Assembly: GCA_021108055.1 (NCBI GenBank)
Contig: JAIORR010000345.1
Coordinates: 1-8,790, forward strand
Reading direction: 5' to 3'
Source: Candidatus Cloacimonadota bacterium
GTDB lineage: Bacteria; Cloacimonadota; Cloacimonadia; Cloacimonadales; TCS61
DNA length: 8,790 nt
In this document: positions 1 through 6,247 of the stretch, one piece after another
Position numbering within the stretch: position 1 is the first letter of the stretch
Layout of the letters: each line of letters starts with the position of its first letter
Notes under the pieces: generated by a model
The model's input: the letters and a program-made list of their open reading frames with translations, nothing else
Databases searched by the model: none
Told to the model about the DNA's origin: nothing
Position numbers and translations under genes: made by a program

Positions 1-1
1 T

Positions 2-1264
2 TATAACATTGATCCTATAGTTAAAAAACGAGTGATCAAAAACCAGATACCATATGAGATAAGCATTAATGAATTACAGAATGATCTTTCCTGCCTGGAA
101 TTTTACGTACCGGAAATGAATTATAAACGAAACTTCTATTTCAAAGAAAAATATCTTATTTCTCCAATTTATTTTTATACATCGGGTTGGAAAAAAATTG
201 AAAGCGAACACTTCATATTTATGATCAGTGATTCTACTCTTTTCAATCCTTATTGCATTATGAATTTAGAAAAATTTTTCAACAATATTTCCTCCGAATT
301 GAATTTAAGTAGCAAACAGATAGAGGATATCCGGTCCCAAAAGATATATTACTATCTTTGCAAAAATGAAGATGAAATCGAGAAATTGACCGGTTTTCGA
401 ACACGCGGTATTTACAATCTTGCATACGATTATCTTATTACAACCTATAATAATCATTATCATGAACTAATGCATTTATTGATAAATTTGAAACTTCAAC
501 AATTGCCGCTATACACTCATCCTTTTTTTCAGGAAGGTTTTGCAGTTGCTTTTGGAGGGAGAGGAGGTAAGGAACCGAAGGTGATCCTTGATTTGGGCAT
601 ATTTTTACACAGATCCGATATGCTGCATTATTCCTCGCTCATGAGCAAAAAAGGTTTTTATAAAGTAGATGTTTCTTTAAGCTATCCTTTGAGTGGATTA
701 TATAATTACTTTTTAATTAAAGAAATTGGGATTGAATCTTATTTATACCTTTATCTGAAATATAGTGGTTCTGCTGAAATGGTAAACAAGATGATTATTT
801 CTAAAGAAGATCTGCCGTCAGACAGCAAATGGGAGTCTTTCTTAGATTCTTATTCAAATGATAATATAATATTTTTAGAATGTGCTCAGAATGATTTTCA
901 CAAGATATATCATGAACCTTCGATTCGTGTTTCCGAAAACCAAGCTTACTATTTTTTTCAGATAAAAGATACTTTATTGATTTTAACTGGAAACCATCCT
1001 GAAGGATATAAAAGTAAGAAATTCATTGAACTCTTTAAGGATCAAAAATATCAGGGAGAAAAATATCTGATCACTGCGAATTCCGATGAAGTAGCAATTT
1101 TCAACTTGTTTACTAACAATCTGATCGCAGATTTTGTTAGTTCTTTTTCCATTCCAATGAAGTTGGTTCCGGGAAAAGATGGTTTTTTTGAATTCTATGT
1201 GTTGAAAAGTTTGTTCGATGAATCACTTACTGAAATCTTGAAACAAAAGAAAACGGTAGAATAG
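2..1264 (+). CDS. Putative gluzincin-type zinc metallopeptidase, 5'-truncated by window edge
   Basis: The frame is open to the first bases of the window (codons from base 2 read Y-N-I-D-P-I-V-K-K-R before the GTG at 32). The GTG at 32 has no Shine-Dalgarno in front, so the true start very likely lies upstream and the N-terminus is missing. Counting from that GTG, HELMH is at residues 144-148 and a Q-E-G-F-A segment carries Glu168. The gap from the second His to this Glu is 20 residues, the same as in thermolysin (H146 to E166), which supports a zinc site of the HExxH...E gluzincin class. The segment before it (residues 55-70) resembles the F-x-I beta-strand lead-in of peptidase MA-like domains, but this is only a pattern. 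The C-terminal 130 residues match nothing I recognise. No signal peptide or membrane segment is visible in the part present. It ends 34 bases before a convergent gene. Peptidase activity is inferred; the substrate is unknown. Confidence 0.7.
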   Translation, partial: YNIDPIVKKRVIKNQIPYEISINELQNDLSCLEFYVPEMNYKRNFYFKEKYLISPIYFYTSGWKKIESEHFIFMISDSTLFNPYCIMNLEKFFNNISSELNLSSKQIEDIRSQKIYYYLCKNEDEIEKLTGFRTRGIYNLAYDYLITTYNNHYHELMHLLINLKLQQLPLYTHPFFQEGFAVAFGGRGGKEPKVILDLGIFLHRSDMLHYSSLMSKKGFYKVDVSLSYPLSGLYNYFLIKEIGIESYLYLYLKYSGSAEMVNKMIISKEDLPSDSKWESFLDSYSNDNIIFLECAQNDFHKIYHEPSIRVSENQAYYFFQIKDTLLILTGNHPEGYKSKKFIELFKDQKYQGEKYLITANSDEVAIFNLFTNNLIADFVSSFSIPMKLVPGKDGFFEFYVLKSLFDESLTEILKQKKTVE

Positions 1265-1298
1265 GTTATTAACTTCTCTTTATAGTTCGTTTTGATAA

Positions 1299-2195
1299 TT
1301 ATGCACTAAGCACACCCAGTGCCATAGAAAGCATTTTGGTCTCTGCCGTATCTGCGCGTGATGCTATCAGTATCGGTGCTTTGGCTCCCATCACCACATG
1401 AGCTACACGGTAGTTGCAATAATAGGTTAGACATTTTCCAAAAATATTACCGGATTCGATATTTGGAACTATCAGAACATCGGCTTTCCCTGCAACTTCA
1501 GAATCTATTCCTTTCATTTTTGCAGCCATCTCGCTCACGGCGTTATCAAAGGCAAGCGGCCCGTCGATTATACATCCTTTTATCTGTTTTCTCTCGTTCA
1601 TCTTTGCAATAATACTGGCATCGATCGTAGGCGGCATTTTTGAATTCACCACTTCTACCGCTGCCAGAAGAGCAACGCAGGGCTTTGGATTTTCAAGTCC
1701 ATGGGCAACCTTTACGGCATTCTTAATAATGGATACTTTATCTTCAATAGTTGGGTAAAGGTTAATTCCTCCATCGCTCATCAAAACCAGTTTTTCGGGA
1801 TGTTCATAAACCAGCACATCACTCAGTATTTCACCTGTCCTCAATCCATCCACTTTATTCAATACTGCCTTCAGGAGTGTTGCCGTATCACATTTACCTT
1901 TCAAAAGAATATCTGCTTTTCCTTCCTGTATGGCTTTCACAGATTCCTTTGCTGCCAGACTCATATCTGATCCTGTATCAATTATCTCAAAGGCATCGGT
2001 TAACTTTGGTGCATTTTCTTTGAAATATTCCAGGATGATCGATTTTTCTCCCACAAGAAGAGAATCTGCAATACATTCTTTCTTTGCCAATATCGCCGCT
2101 TCAAGTGCAGATGAAGTATGTGCAGCAGCGATAACAACTTTCTTGTTCTTCATTTTCTTAACTTTTGCTAAAAGTTCGTTGAAGTTTTTAATCAT
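1299..2195 (-). CDS. ptb: Phosphate butyryltransferase / phosphate acetyltransferase family enzyme
   Basis: Members of this family move an acyl group between CoA and phosphate (butyryl-CoA or acetyl-CoA + Pi to acyl phosphate + CoA) in the cytoplasm, feeding an acyl kinase that makes ATP in fermentation. At 298 residues it has the usual length for Ptb. Family-like blocks run throughout: A-D-I-L-L-K-G-K (94-101), S-D-G-G-I-N near 140-145, the D-G-P-L-A-F-D-N-A block at 211-219, P-N-I-E-S-G-N-I-F-G-K (244-254) and G-A-K-A-P-I-L-I-A-S-R-A-D-T-A-E at 270-285. The ATG is preceded on the minus strand by GGGAG (bases 2201-2205) with a 5-base gap, so the start is secure. No acetate or butyrate kinase lies beside it: it stands alone between a convergent peptidase gene and a divergent M23 gene. 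Which acyl group it prefers (butyryl, branched-chain or acetyl) cannot be read from the sequence; the short single-domain form favours Ptb over long Pta. Confidence 0.88.
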   Translation of the reverse strand: MIKNFNELLAKVKKMKNKKVVIAAAHTSSALEAAILAKKECIADSLLVGEKSIILEYFKENAPKLTDAFEIIDTGSDMSLAAKESVKAIQEGKADILLKGKCDTATLLKAVLNKVDGLRTGEILSDVLVYEHPEKLVLMSDGGINLYPTIEDKVSIIKNAVKVAHGLENPKPCVALLAAVEVVNSKMPPTIDASIIAKMNERKQIKGCIIDGPLAFDNAVSEMAAKMKGIDSEVAGKADVLIVPNIESGNIFGKCLTYYCNYRVAHVVMGAKAPILIASRADTAETKMLSMALGVLSA

Positions 2196-2292
2196 AATGT
2201 CTCCCTATTTATTATTTTAATGATATTCTTGCCTGTATTTTTTCTGATTTTATACTTAATATTGGTCAAGAGATTTATTTAATTATCTTTAA

Positions 2293-2323
2293 AACCCCGT
2301 AATTGCCTATCAATAGTGGGGTT
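2293..2323. repeat. Imperfect inverted repeat in the divergent intergenic region
   Basis: AACCCC (2293-2298) is complementary to GGGGTT (2318-2323). Inside these arms ATTG (2302-2305) pairs with CAAT (2311-2314) around the 5-base loop CCTAT. Between the two stems, GT and GT can form two wobble pairs in RNA, with one A-A mismatch. No run of T follows on the plus strand and only four T on the minus strand, and it lies upstream of both flanking genes. It is therefore not a convincing terminator. It sits 8 bases upstream of a TTGACA box, so an operator is conceivable. Confidence 0.4.
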
Positions 2324-2331
2324 AAAATAAC

Positions 2332-2361
2332 TTGACATTAATAACATGTTTTTTTCTTTTG
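2332..2361 (+). promoter_or_regulatory. Possible promoter of the M23 peptidase gene
   Basis: A perfect -35 type box TTGACA lies at 2332-2337, but no TATAAT-like box occurs 16-18 bases downstream. An alternative reading is the Bacteroidota-type promoter: TTG at 2332-2334, then TTCTTTTG at 2354-2361, which differs from TAnnTTTG at one position, with 19 bases between. This would put the transcription start about 20 bases before the start codon. Both readings come from pattern matching only, and the choice depends on a lineage that is itself inferred. Confidence 0.3.
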
Positions 2362-2386
2362 AAATAAGTTAAAAAAAGGAAAGATT

Positions 2387-3325
2387 ATGTCCGTTTCAAA
2401 ACGATGGCACATTGTATTATCTACTACAGAGTCGTCCAGACCTGTAAATATCAGTTTGCCCAAAAGAATAGGTTTATTCTTCTGTTCACTTGCTGTTGTT
2501 TTTGTCTTGTTATTCACCGGATCAGTATTTTATATCGTACATAATCAGAACAAAATTTCTCAGGCTCAAAGCGTTTTAACTGAAAACGAACTCCTGAAAG
2601 ATAAGTTATCCTTTTTTTCCTCAGAGATAGATTCTATTATGACCAAATTAAAATTAATGGAAGATTGGGAAGACAATATCCGTTCGGATAAAAATTTCAA
2701 ATTGATCAATAAAGAAATCAGAGAAATGGGAGTTGGTGGTCTTCCCCAGATAGATACAACATTTACTTCTTTCAATAATGGATTGCATCTTAATTATAAT
2801 CTAACGTTAAACAAAATAATCCAGCTTAAAAGTAAAGTAGAATTCGATTACCAATCTCATGGAAAGCTGCTGGATCTAGTTCAGCTAAAGGAACTATTGT
2901 ATAAAAGCACTCCTTCCATTTATCCCACTTATGGACGTATTTCAGATGGATTTGGCATAAGAACACATCCGATAACAAAAAAGAGAAAATTTCATTACGG
3001 AATTGATTTTGCCAACAAAAAAGGAAGTCCTATTTATGCAACAGCAGATGGTGTAGTCAGATCGGTAGGAAAATTGAAATTACTGGGAAAATATATTTCG
3101 ATTTCTCATCAATTCGGTTATAAAACACTTTATGCTCACCTTCATAAATTTTACATAAAGAAAGGAGATGTTGTTAAGCGCGGTCAGATAATCGGAGAGA
3201 TGGGAGATTCAGGTCGGTCAACAGGAACTCATCTGCATTATGAGGTATTGAGATATAATAAACATAGAAACCCTTACGACTACCTGAACAAATTAGAAGA
3301 CGATATTGTCCTGACAAAAAAATAG
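2387..3325 (+). CDS. Membrane-anchored M23 (LytM) family peptidoglycan endopeptidase
   Basis: The protein has 312 residues. A basic cytoplasmic N-terminus (1-27) is followed by one hydrophobic segment (about 28-51) and a charged heptad-like stretch that looks coiled-coil (about 54-95). A linker contains M-G-V-G-G (114-118), and the LytM domain spans about 185-300. Zinc and catalytic residues are complete: H203-x3-D207, H251 in L-Y-A-H, and H282-L-H284. By homology with LytM these are ligands H203, D207 and H284, with catalytic H251 and H282. It should cut peptide cross-links of peptidoglycan in the periplasm while tethered to the inner membrane. AGGA at 2377-2380 precedes the ATG by 6 bases. 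It is divergent from ptb, with 76 bases to the following xseB. The TM-coiled-coil-LytM order recalls FtsEX-controlled hydrolase regulators, and ftsE/ftsX lie about 2.3 kb downstream; a link is inference. The exact cleavage specificity cannot be read. Confidence 0.92.
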   Translation: MSVSKRWHIVLSTTESSRPVNISLPKRIGLFFCSLAVVFVLLFTGSVFYIVHNQNKISQAQSVLTENELLKDKLSFFSSEIDSIMTKLKLMEDWEDNIRSDKNFKLINKEIREMGVGGLPQIDTTFTSFNNGLHLNYNLTLNKIIQLKSKVEFDYQSHGKLLDLVQLKELLYKSTPSIYPTYGRISDGFGIRTHPITKKRKFHYGIDFANKKGSPIYATADGVVRSVGKLKLLGKYISISHQFGYKTLYAHLHKFYIKKGDVVKRGQIIGEMGDSGRSTGTHLHYEVLRYNKHRNPYDYLNKLEDDIVLTKK

Positions 3326-3385
3326 ATTGAAAAATACTTTTCTCTTTTTCCGAAAATCCAGTATATTACCTCTTGATTTTTTATC

Positions 3386-3391
3386 TATAAT
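3386..3391 (+). promoter_or_regulatory. Possible -10 box upstream of xseB
   Basis: TATAAT matches the sigma-70 -10 consensus exactly. No good -35 box is found at 16-18 bases upstream (the candidate hexamers are all A/T-rich and poor). If it is used, transcription would begin near 3398. That is only a few bases before the first ATG (3402) and favours the later ATG at 3414 or 3426 as the xseB start. In an AT-rich background a chance match is quite possible. Confidence 0.3.
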
Positions 3392-3413
3392 AACTACTTA
3401 AATGGAAATAAAA

Positions 3414-3629
3414 ATGAAAGATAAAATGAAATTTGAAGATGCTTTGAAAAGGCTGGAAGAAATAGTCGACACACTTGAAAACGGTGTAGATGAACTTGAT
3501 AAGATCATCAGCTTATTCGAAGAAGGATCAAGATTGACTAAGTACTGTAATGAAAAACTGGAAAAAGTTGAAAACAGAATCGAGACATTGTCGAAGAAAT
3601 TACAAAAAAGCGAAATTGGCGAAGAGTAA
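3414..3629 (+). CDS. xseB: Exodeoxyribonuclease VII small subunit
   Basis: XseB binds several copies to the large subunit XseA to form exonuclease VII, which degrades single-stranded DNA into oligonucleotides in the cytoplasm. From the ATG at 3414 the product has 71 residues, typical of the family. It shows the family pattern M-K-F-E-D-A-L-x-R-L-E-E-I-V near the start, then L-E-x-G-x-x-x-L-D, then L-F-E-E-G, followed by a long charged helix. In-frame ATGs occur at 3402, 3414 and 3426. I prefer 3414 because GGA (3404-3406) sits 7 bases ahead, whereas 3402 has no ribosome binding site and may fall at the transcription start. The conserved family sequence itself begins at 3426. It is followed after 3 bases by the prenyl synthase gene, the classic xseB-ispA order. 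xseA is not in the window. Confidence 0.9.
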   Translation: MKDKMKFEDALKRLEEIVDTLENGVDELDKIISLFEEGSRLTKYCNEKLEKVENRIETLSKKLQKSEIGEE

Positions 3630-3632
3630 GAA

Positions 3633-4526
3633 ATGAGCAATACTAAAATGATCTTGAAAAAAGATATAAAAGAAAAAAGAGAATTGGTTAATATAGAAGT
3701 TGACCGTTTCCTTCCTCGAAAAGATGAATATCCAAAACAGATACACAAAGCGATTCGTCATACATTATTCGCTGGCGGGAAAAGGATACGACCTTATCTC
3801 TTGATAAATACCTATCTTTTATTTGAAGATGATATTAAAAAAACCCTTTTGATTGCTGGAGCCATTGAGATGCTTCATAGCTACACCCTGATTCATGATG
3901 ACCTTCCGGAAATCGATAATGACGACTATCGACGCGGGAAAAGATCATGCCATGTTGTATTTGGTTCTGATATTGCTCTTCTTGCCGGAGATGCACTTTT
4001 AACATCTGCATTCGAAGCTATTACTTATGCAGATATCAATGATAAATTGAAATTAAAGATCATAAAAGAACTGGCTATTGAAGCCGGCAATAAAGGATTG
4101 ATCGCCGGGCAGATGGTAGACATTCTTAGCGAAGGCAAAAAGATAAACAAAGAAACCCTGGAATATATTCACTATAACAAAACAGCAAGAATGATCAATC
4201 TTCCAATACGTTTCGGATGCTATCTGGCAGATGCATCTGAAGAACATCAGAAAAGATTAGAGAAGTTCGGACATAAGATCGGACTGGCTTTCCAGATAAC
4301 AGATGACATCCTGGATATTGAAGGAGATCAGCAGACCTTGGGAAAAACAATCGGTAAAGATAAAAAAGCAAAAAAAGCTACCTTCCCTTCTGTTTATGGT
4401 TTGGAAGAATCTTATAAAATGGCAGAAAAACTTATCGAAGATGCAAAAGCACTTCTTAAACCATACGGAGAAAAAGCTAAACTTTTTTGTATGCTTTGTG
4501 ATTTTATTCTTACCAGACAATTCTAA
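3633..4526 (+). CDS. ispA: Farnesyl diphosphate synthase-type polyprenyl synthetase
   Basis: A cytoplasmic trans-isoprenyl diphosphate synthase, condensing DMAPP/GPP with IPP. Its product would feed quinone and undecaprenyl-phosphate synthesis. The 297 residues carry G-G-K-R-I-R-P (48-54), the first Asp-rich motif D-D-L-P-E-I-D (89-95) followed by N-D-D-x-R-R-G, G-Q-M-V-D (159-163), K-T (183-184), and the second Asp-rich motif D-D-I-L-D (224-228) in F-Q-x-T-D-D. The two-residue insertion in the first motif and a Tyr five residues before it (Tyr84) are as in E. coli-type FPP synthase and argue for a C15 product. The geranylgeranyl alternative cannot be fully excluded. The usual Gly after the K-T pair is Ala185. 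The start is 3 bases after the xseB stop, and the stop abuts the dut start, so translation is probably coupled. Confidence 0.92.
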   Translation: MSNTKMILKKDIKEKRELVNIEVDRFLPRKDEYPKQIHKAIRHTLFAGGKRIRPYLLINTYLLFEDDIKKTLLIAGAIEMLHSYTLIHDDLPEIDNDDYRRGKRSCHVVFGSDIALLAGDALLTSAFEAITYADINDKLKLKIIKELAIEAGNKGLIAGQMVDILSEGKKINKETLEYIHYNKTARMINLPIRFGCYLADASEEHQKRLEKFGHKIGLAFQITDDILDIEGDQQTLGKTIGKDKKAKKATFPSVYGLEESYKMAEKLIEDAKALLKPYGEKAKLFCMLCDFILTRQF

Positions 4527-4964
4527 ATGATAGATATAAAGATCAGTAAATTAGCCCCTGACGCAAAACTCCCCCTGCAGATGACTGCACACTCTGCCGG
4601 TTATGATCTCTTTTCCTCAAATAGCGAAGATATTATTCTAAAAAGCGGTAATGTTCAACTTGTCCCTACGGGCATTGCCTTTTCCATACCGGAAGGTTAT
4701 GAAGTGCAGATAAGACCCAGAAGCGGACTGGCAATAAATCATCAGATCGGTGTGCTGAACTCTCCCGGAACAATCGATGCAGATTACCGCGGTGAAATCA
4801 AGATCATTCTCTTCAATTTTGGAAAAGATGATTTTCTTATAAAACCAAAAACCAGAATTGCTCAAATGGTCGTTGCTAAACACGAAATCGTGAATTTCGT
4901 CATTACGGACGAACTTGACGAAACCGATAGAGGTAAAGGTGGGTTCGGTCATACTTCTCTATAA
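4527..4964 (+). CDS. dut: Deoxyuridine 5'-triphosphate nucleotidohydrolase (dUTPase)
   Basis: Hydrolyses dUTP to dUMP and pyrophosphate, keeping uracil out of DNA and supplying dUMP for thymidylate synthesis. At 145 residues it has the normal size for the trimeric family, and all five motifs are present. Motif 1 is H-S-A-G-Y-D-L (22-28), motif 2 R-P-R-S-G-L-A (63-69), motif 3 G-T-I-D-A-D-Y-R-G-E (81-90) with catalytic Asp84 and base-stacking Tyr87, motif 4 R-I-A-Q (110-113), and motif 5 R-G-K-G-G-F-G-H-T (135-143). In motif 5 the usual Ser before Thr is His142, and the protein ends two residues later. Arg135 and Phe140, the tail residues that close over the substrate, are kept. The ATG immediately follows the ispA TAA without a spacer. 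Confidence 0.95.
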   Translation: MIDIKISKLAPDAKLPLQMTAHSAGYDLFSSNSEDIILKSGNVQLVPTGIAFSIPEGYEVQIRPRSGLAINHQIGVLNSPGTIDADYRGEIKIILFNFGKDDFLIKPKTRIAQMVVAKHEIVNFVITDELDETDRGKGGFGHTSL

Positions 4965-5013
4965 GTATTGACTTATACTCCCCAAACCTTTCAATATTAT
5001 AAAAGCTAATTTC

Positions 5014-5637
5014 ATGAATATTAAATCTACCGTTGAACTTCCTTTTGGAAAAAAGATATATCAATACAAATCTGGACAATCGATTTCTTCCGACGTTGAA
5101 TTCATTGTAAAGACCATTTGTCATCGATTTCGGAATGACACAGAAAATTTTAATATTCTCGATCTCGGCTGCGGCGGTGGTATAATTTCCATAATGCTGG
5201 CTCACCACTTTCCGTTATGGAATATTTCCGGCATCGATATTCAAGACCATCTTGTAGAAATCGCAAAAGAGAATGCAATCCTTGCAGAAGTCGATGTTTC
5301 CTTTATCAAAGCGGATATAAGAAATTATGTTTCTACTGCGAAATGCGATCTAATTATTTCCAATCCTCCTTACTTTACCAAAAGCTCGGGAAAAATAAGT
5401 CCGTCTAAAGAACGTGCTGTTTCGCATCATGAAATAATGTGTTGTATGGAGGATATGCTGGAATCTGTAAAAAGAAATTTACTTCTAAAGGGAAAAGCAT
5501 ACCTGCTTTATCCTTTATTCAGGAAGGAAGATTTGGAAAAATTTGTAAAAAAAGTTGACCTAATAATCACTGAAAAAATTATTCAAAAAGATTTGAATAA
5601 AAAGAAAATATTTATTGCGGAGCTTATTCATGCTTAA
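5014..5637 (+). CDS. TrmN6-like tRNA1(Val) adenine-N6 methyltransferase
   Basis: A SAM-dependent Rossmann methyltransferase of 207 residues. The SAM motif I is I-L-D-L-G-C-G-G-G (48-56), followed by G-I-D-I (73-76) with the acidic residue that binds the SAM ribose. The catalytic N-P-P-Y is at 117-120, typical of enzymes that methylate an exocyclic amino group. The following block S-K-E-R-A-x-S-H-H-E (131-140) and the N-terminal S-G-Q-x-I-S-S-D segment resemble YfiC/TrmN6, which makes m6A37 in tRNA1(Val). PrmC and RlmF, other N-P-P-Y families, fit less well. E. coli TrmN6 is about 245 residues, so this is a compact form. A gap of 49 bases separates it from dut; a TTGACT at 4968-4973 lacks a well-placed -10. 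No clear ribosome binding site precedes the ATG. Its last codons overlap the next gene by 8 bases. Confidence 0.75.
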   Translation: MNIKSTVELPFGKKIYQYKSGQSISSDVEFIVKTICHRFRNDTENFNILDLGCGGGIISIMLAHHFPLWNISGIDIQDHLVEIAKENAILAEVDVSFIKADIRNYVSTAKCDLIISNPPYFTKSSGKISPSKERAVSHHEIMCCMEDMLESVKRNLLLKGKAYLLYPLFRKEDLEKFVKKVDLIITEKIIQKDLNKKKIFIAELIHA

Positions 5638-6247
5638 AATTGAGCATTTTGCACTGAGTCTGGAAAAAGAGCGCCTGATGGTGATAGAAGAAATATCGTT
5701 GGGAAGCGGAAAGAAAGTGCTCTTCTTTGGAAATAACGAAACCGGAAAGACCCTTCTTCTGAAATCGATTCATGGGGATTTTTCCAAATTTGAAGGTGAT
5801 ATTCTTATCGAAGAGAAACCGCTATCTTTCTATAAAAAGAAAAAACAATCTTTTTTGCTGGAAAATAATACGCATCTGCTTCCTGGTGAAACCGTATGGA
5901 AAAATATTATCCTGCCGCTTCCAAAAGTCTCCGGTCACATTAAAAAGAAAATAATAGAATTATGTTTTATTGCGGGATTGCATGAGAAAATTCAATATAA
6001 GGTCAAAGACCTTTCTTATTCATCTCAGAAGTTTATCGAGCTTATCAGAGCAGTAATTCAATTACCCTCTATCATCTTGATAGATGACATCGATCATTTT
6101 TTTGACGGAAAGAATTTATTAAAAGCATTTGATATTTGCGAGTTTGCGATAAACAGCGGATCTTCTATCGTGGCAACTTCCAAAACCAAACTTGAGAATT
6201 TTGATTCGTATTATCGAATTCAGGACAGGAAAGTGGAGAGAGTGTGA
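5630..6247 (+). CDS. ftsE: FtsE-like ABC ATPase with degenerate catalytic motifs
   Basis: I start this 205-residue protein at ATG 5630 because GGAG (5619-5622) lies 7 bases ahead; an upstream in-frame TTG at 5615 has no such support. Walker A is intact: G-N-N-E-T-G-K-T (34-41). An L-L-P-x-x-T-V-x-x-N block (83-92) corresponds to the FtsE segment after the Q-loop. Other motifs deviate: the Q-loop Gln aligns with Asn79, the signature reads L-S-Y-S-S-Q (128-133) in place of L-S-G-G-E-Q, Walker B ends D152-D153 so the catalytic Glu is Asp, and the H-loop reads A-T-S, with Ser184 in place of His. ATP binding is plausible; hydrolysis may be slow or absent. The identity as FtsE rests mostly on the FtsX-like gene overlapping its stop codon (GTGA) and on the L-L-P-x-x-T-V block. 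In known systems FtsEX gates peptidoglycan hydrolases at the division site. A LolD-type transporter ATPase is the alternative. Confidence 0.72.
   Translation: MLKIEHFALSLEKERLMVIEEISLGSGKKVLFFGNNETGKTLLLKSIHGDFSKFEGDILIEEKPLSFYKKKKQSFLLENNTHLLPGETVWKNIILPLPKVSGHIKKKIIELCFIAGLHEKIQYKVKDLSYSSQKFIELIRAVIQLPSIILIDDIDHFFDGKNLLKAFDICEFAINSGSSIVATSKTKLENFDSYYRIQDRKVERV

Noticed and set aside
1265..1298. Bidirectional terminator between the convergent peptidase and ptb genes
   Set aside because: Only 34 bases of AT-rich sequence, with no stem containing G-C pairs.
1358..2220. Three open stretches on the plus strand (1358-1612, 1701-1970, 1930-2220)
   Set aside because: They lie antisense to the well-supported phosphate acyltransferase gene, overlap each other, and their products resemble no family.
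3329..3350. Possible terminator after the M23 gene (GAAAA/TTTTC stem followed by T-rich DNA)
   Set aside because: The stem has five pairs with a single G-C pair, and the T-run is interrupted by C. It is too weak to call.
3398..3748. Minus-strand open frame of 116 codons rich in Ser and Phe
   Set aside because: It is antisense to xseB and the start of ispA. Ser/Phe richness is what the reverse of Glu/Lys-rich coding sequence gives.
4968..5000. Promoter with TTGACT at 4968-4973 and TATTAT at 4995-5000 before the methyltransferase gene
   Set aside because: The spacer is 21 bases, outside the usual 16-18, and no better -10 occurs at the correct distance.
4903..5208. Minus-strand open frame of 101 codons across the dut-methyltransferase junction
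   Set aside because: It overlaps both the dUTPase motif 5 region and the methyltransferase N-terminus, and has no recognisable product or ribosome binding site.
5615..5629. TTG at 5615 as the start of the FtsE-like gene
   Set aside because: The ATG at 5630 has GGAG 7 bases upstream and gives a normal ABC ATPase N-terminus. The TTG extension would put that GGAG inside the gene.
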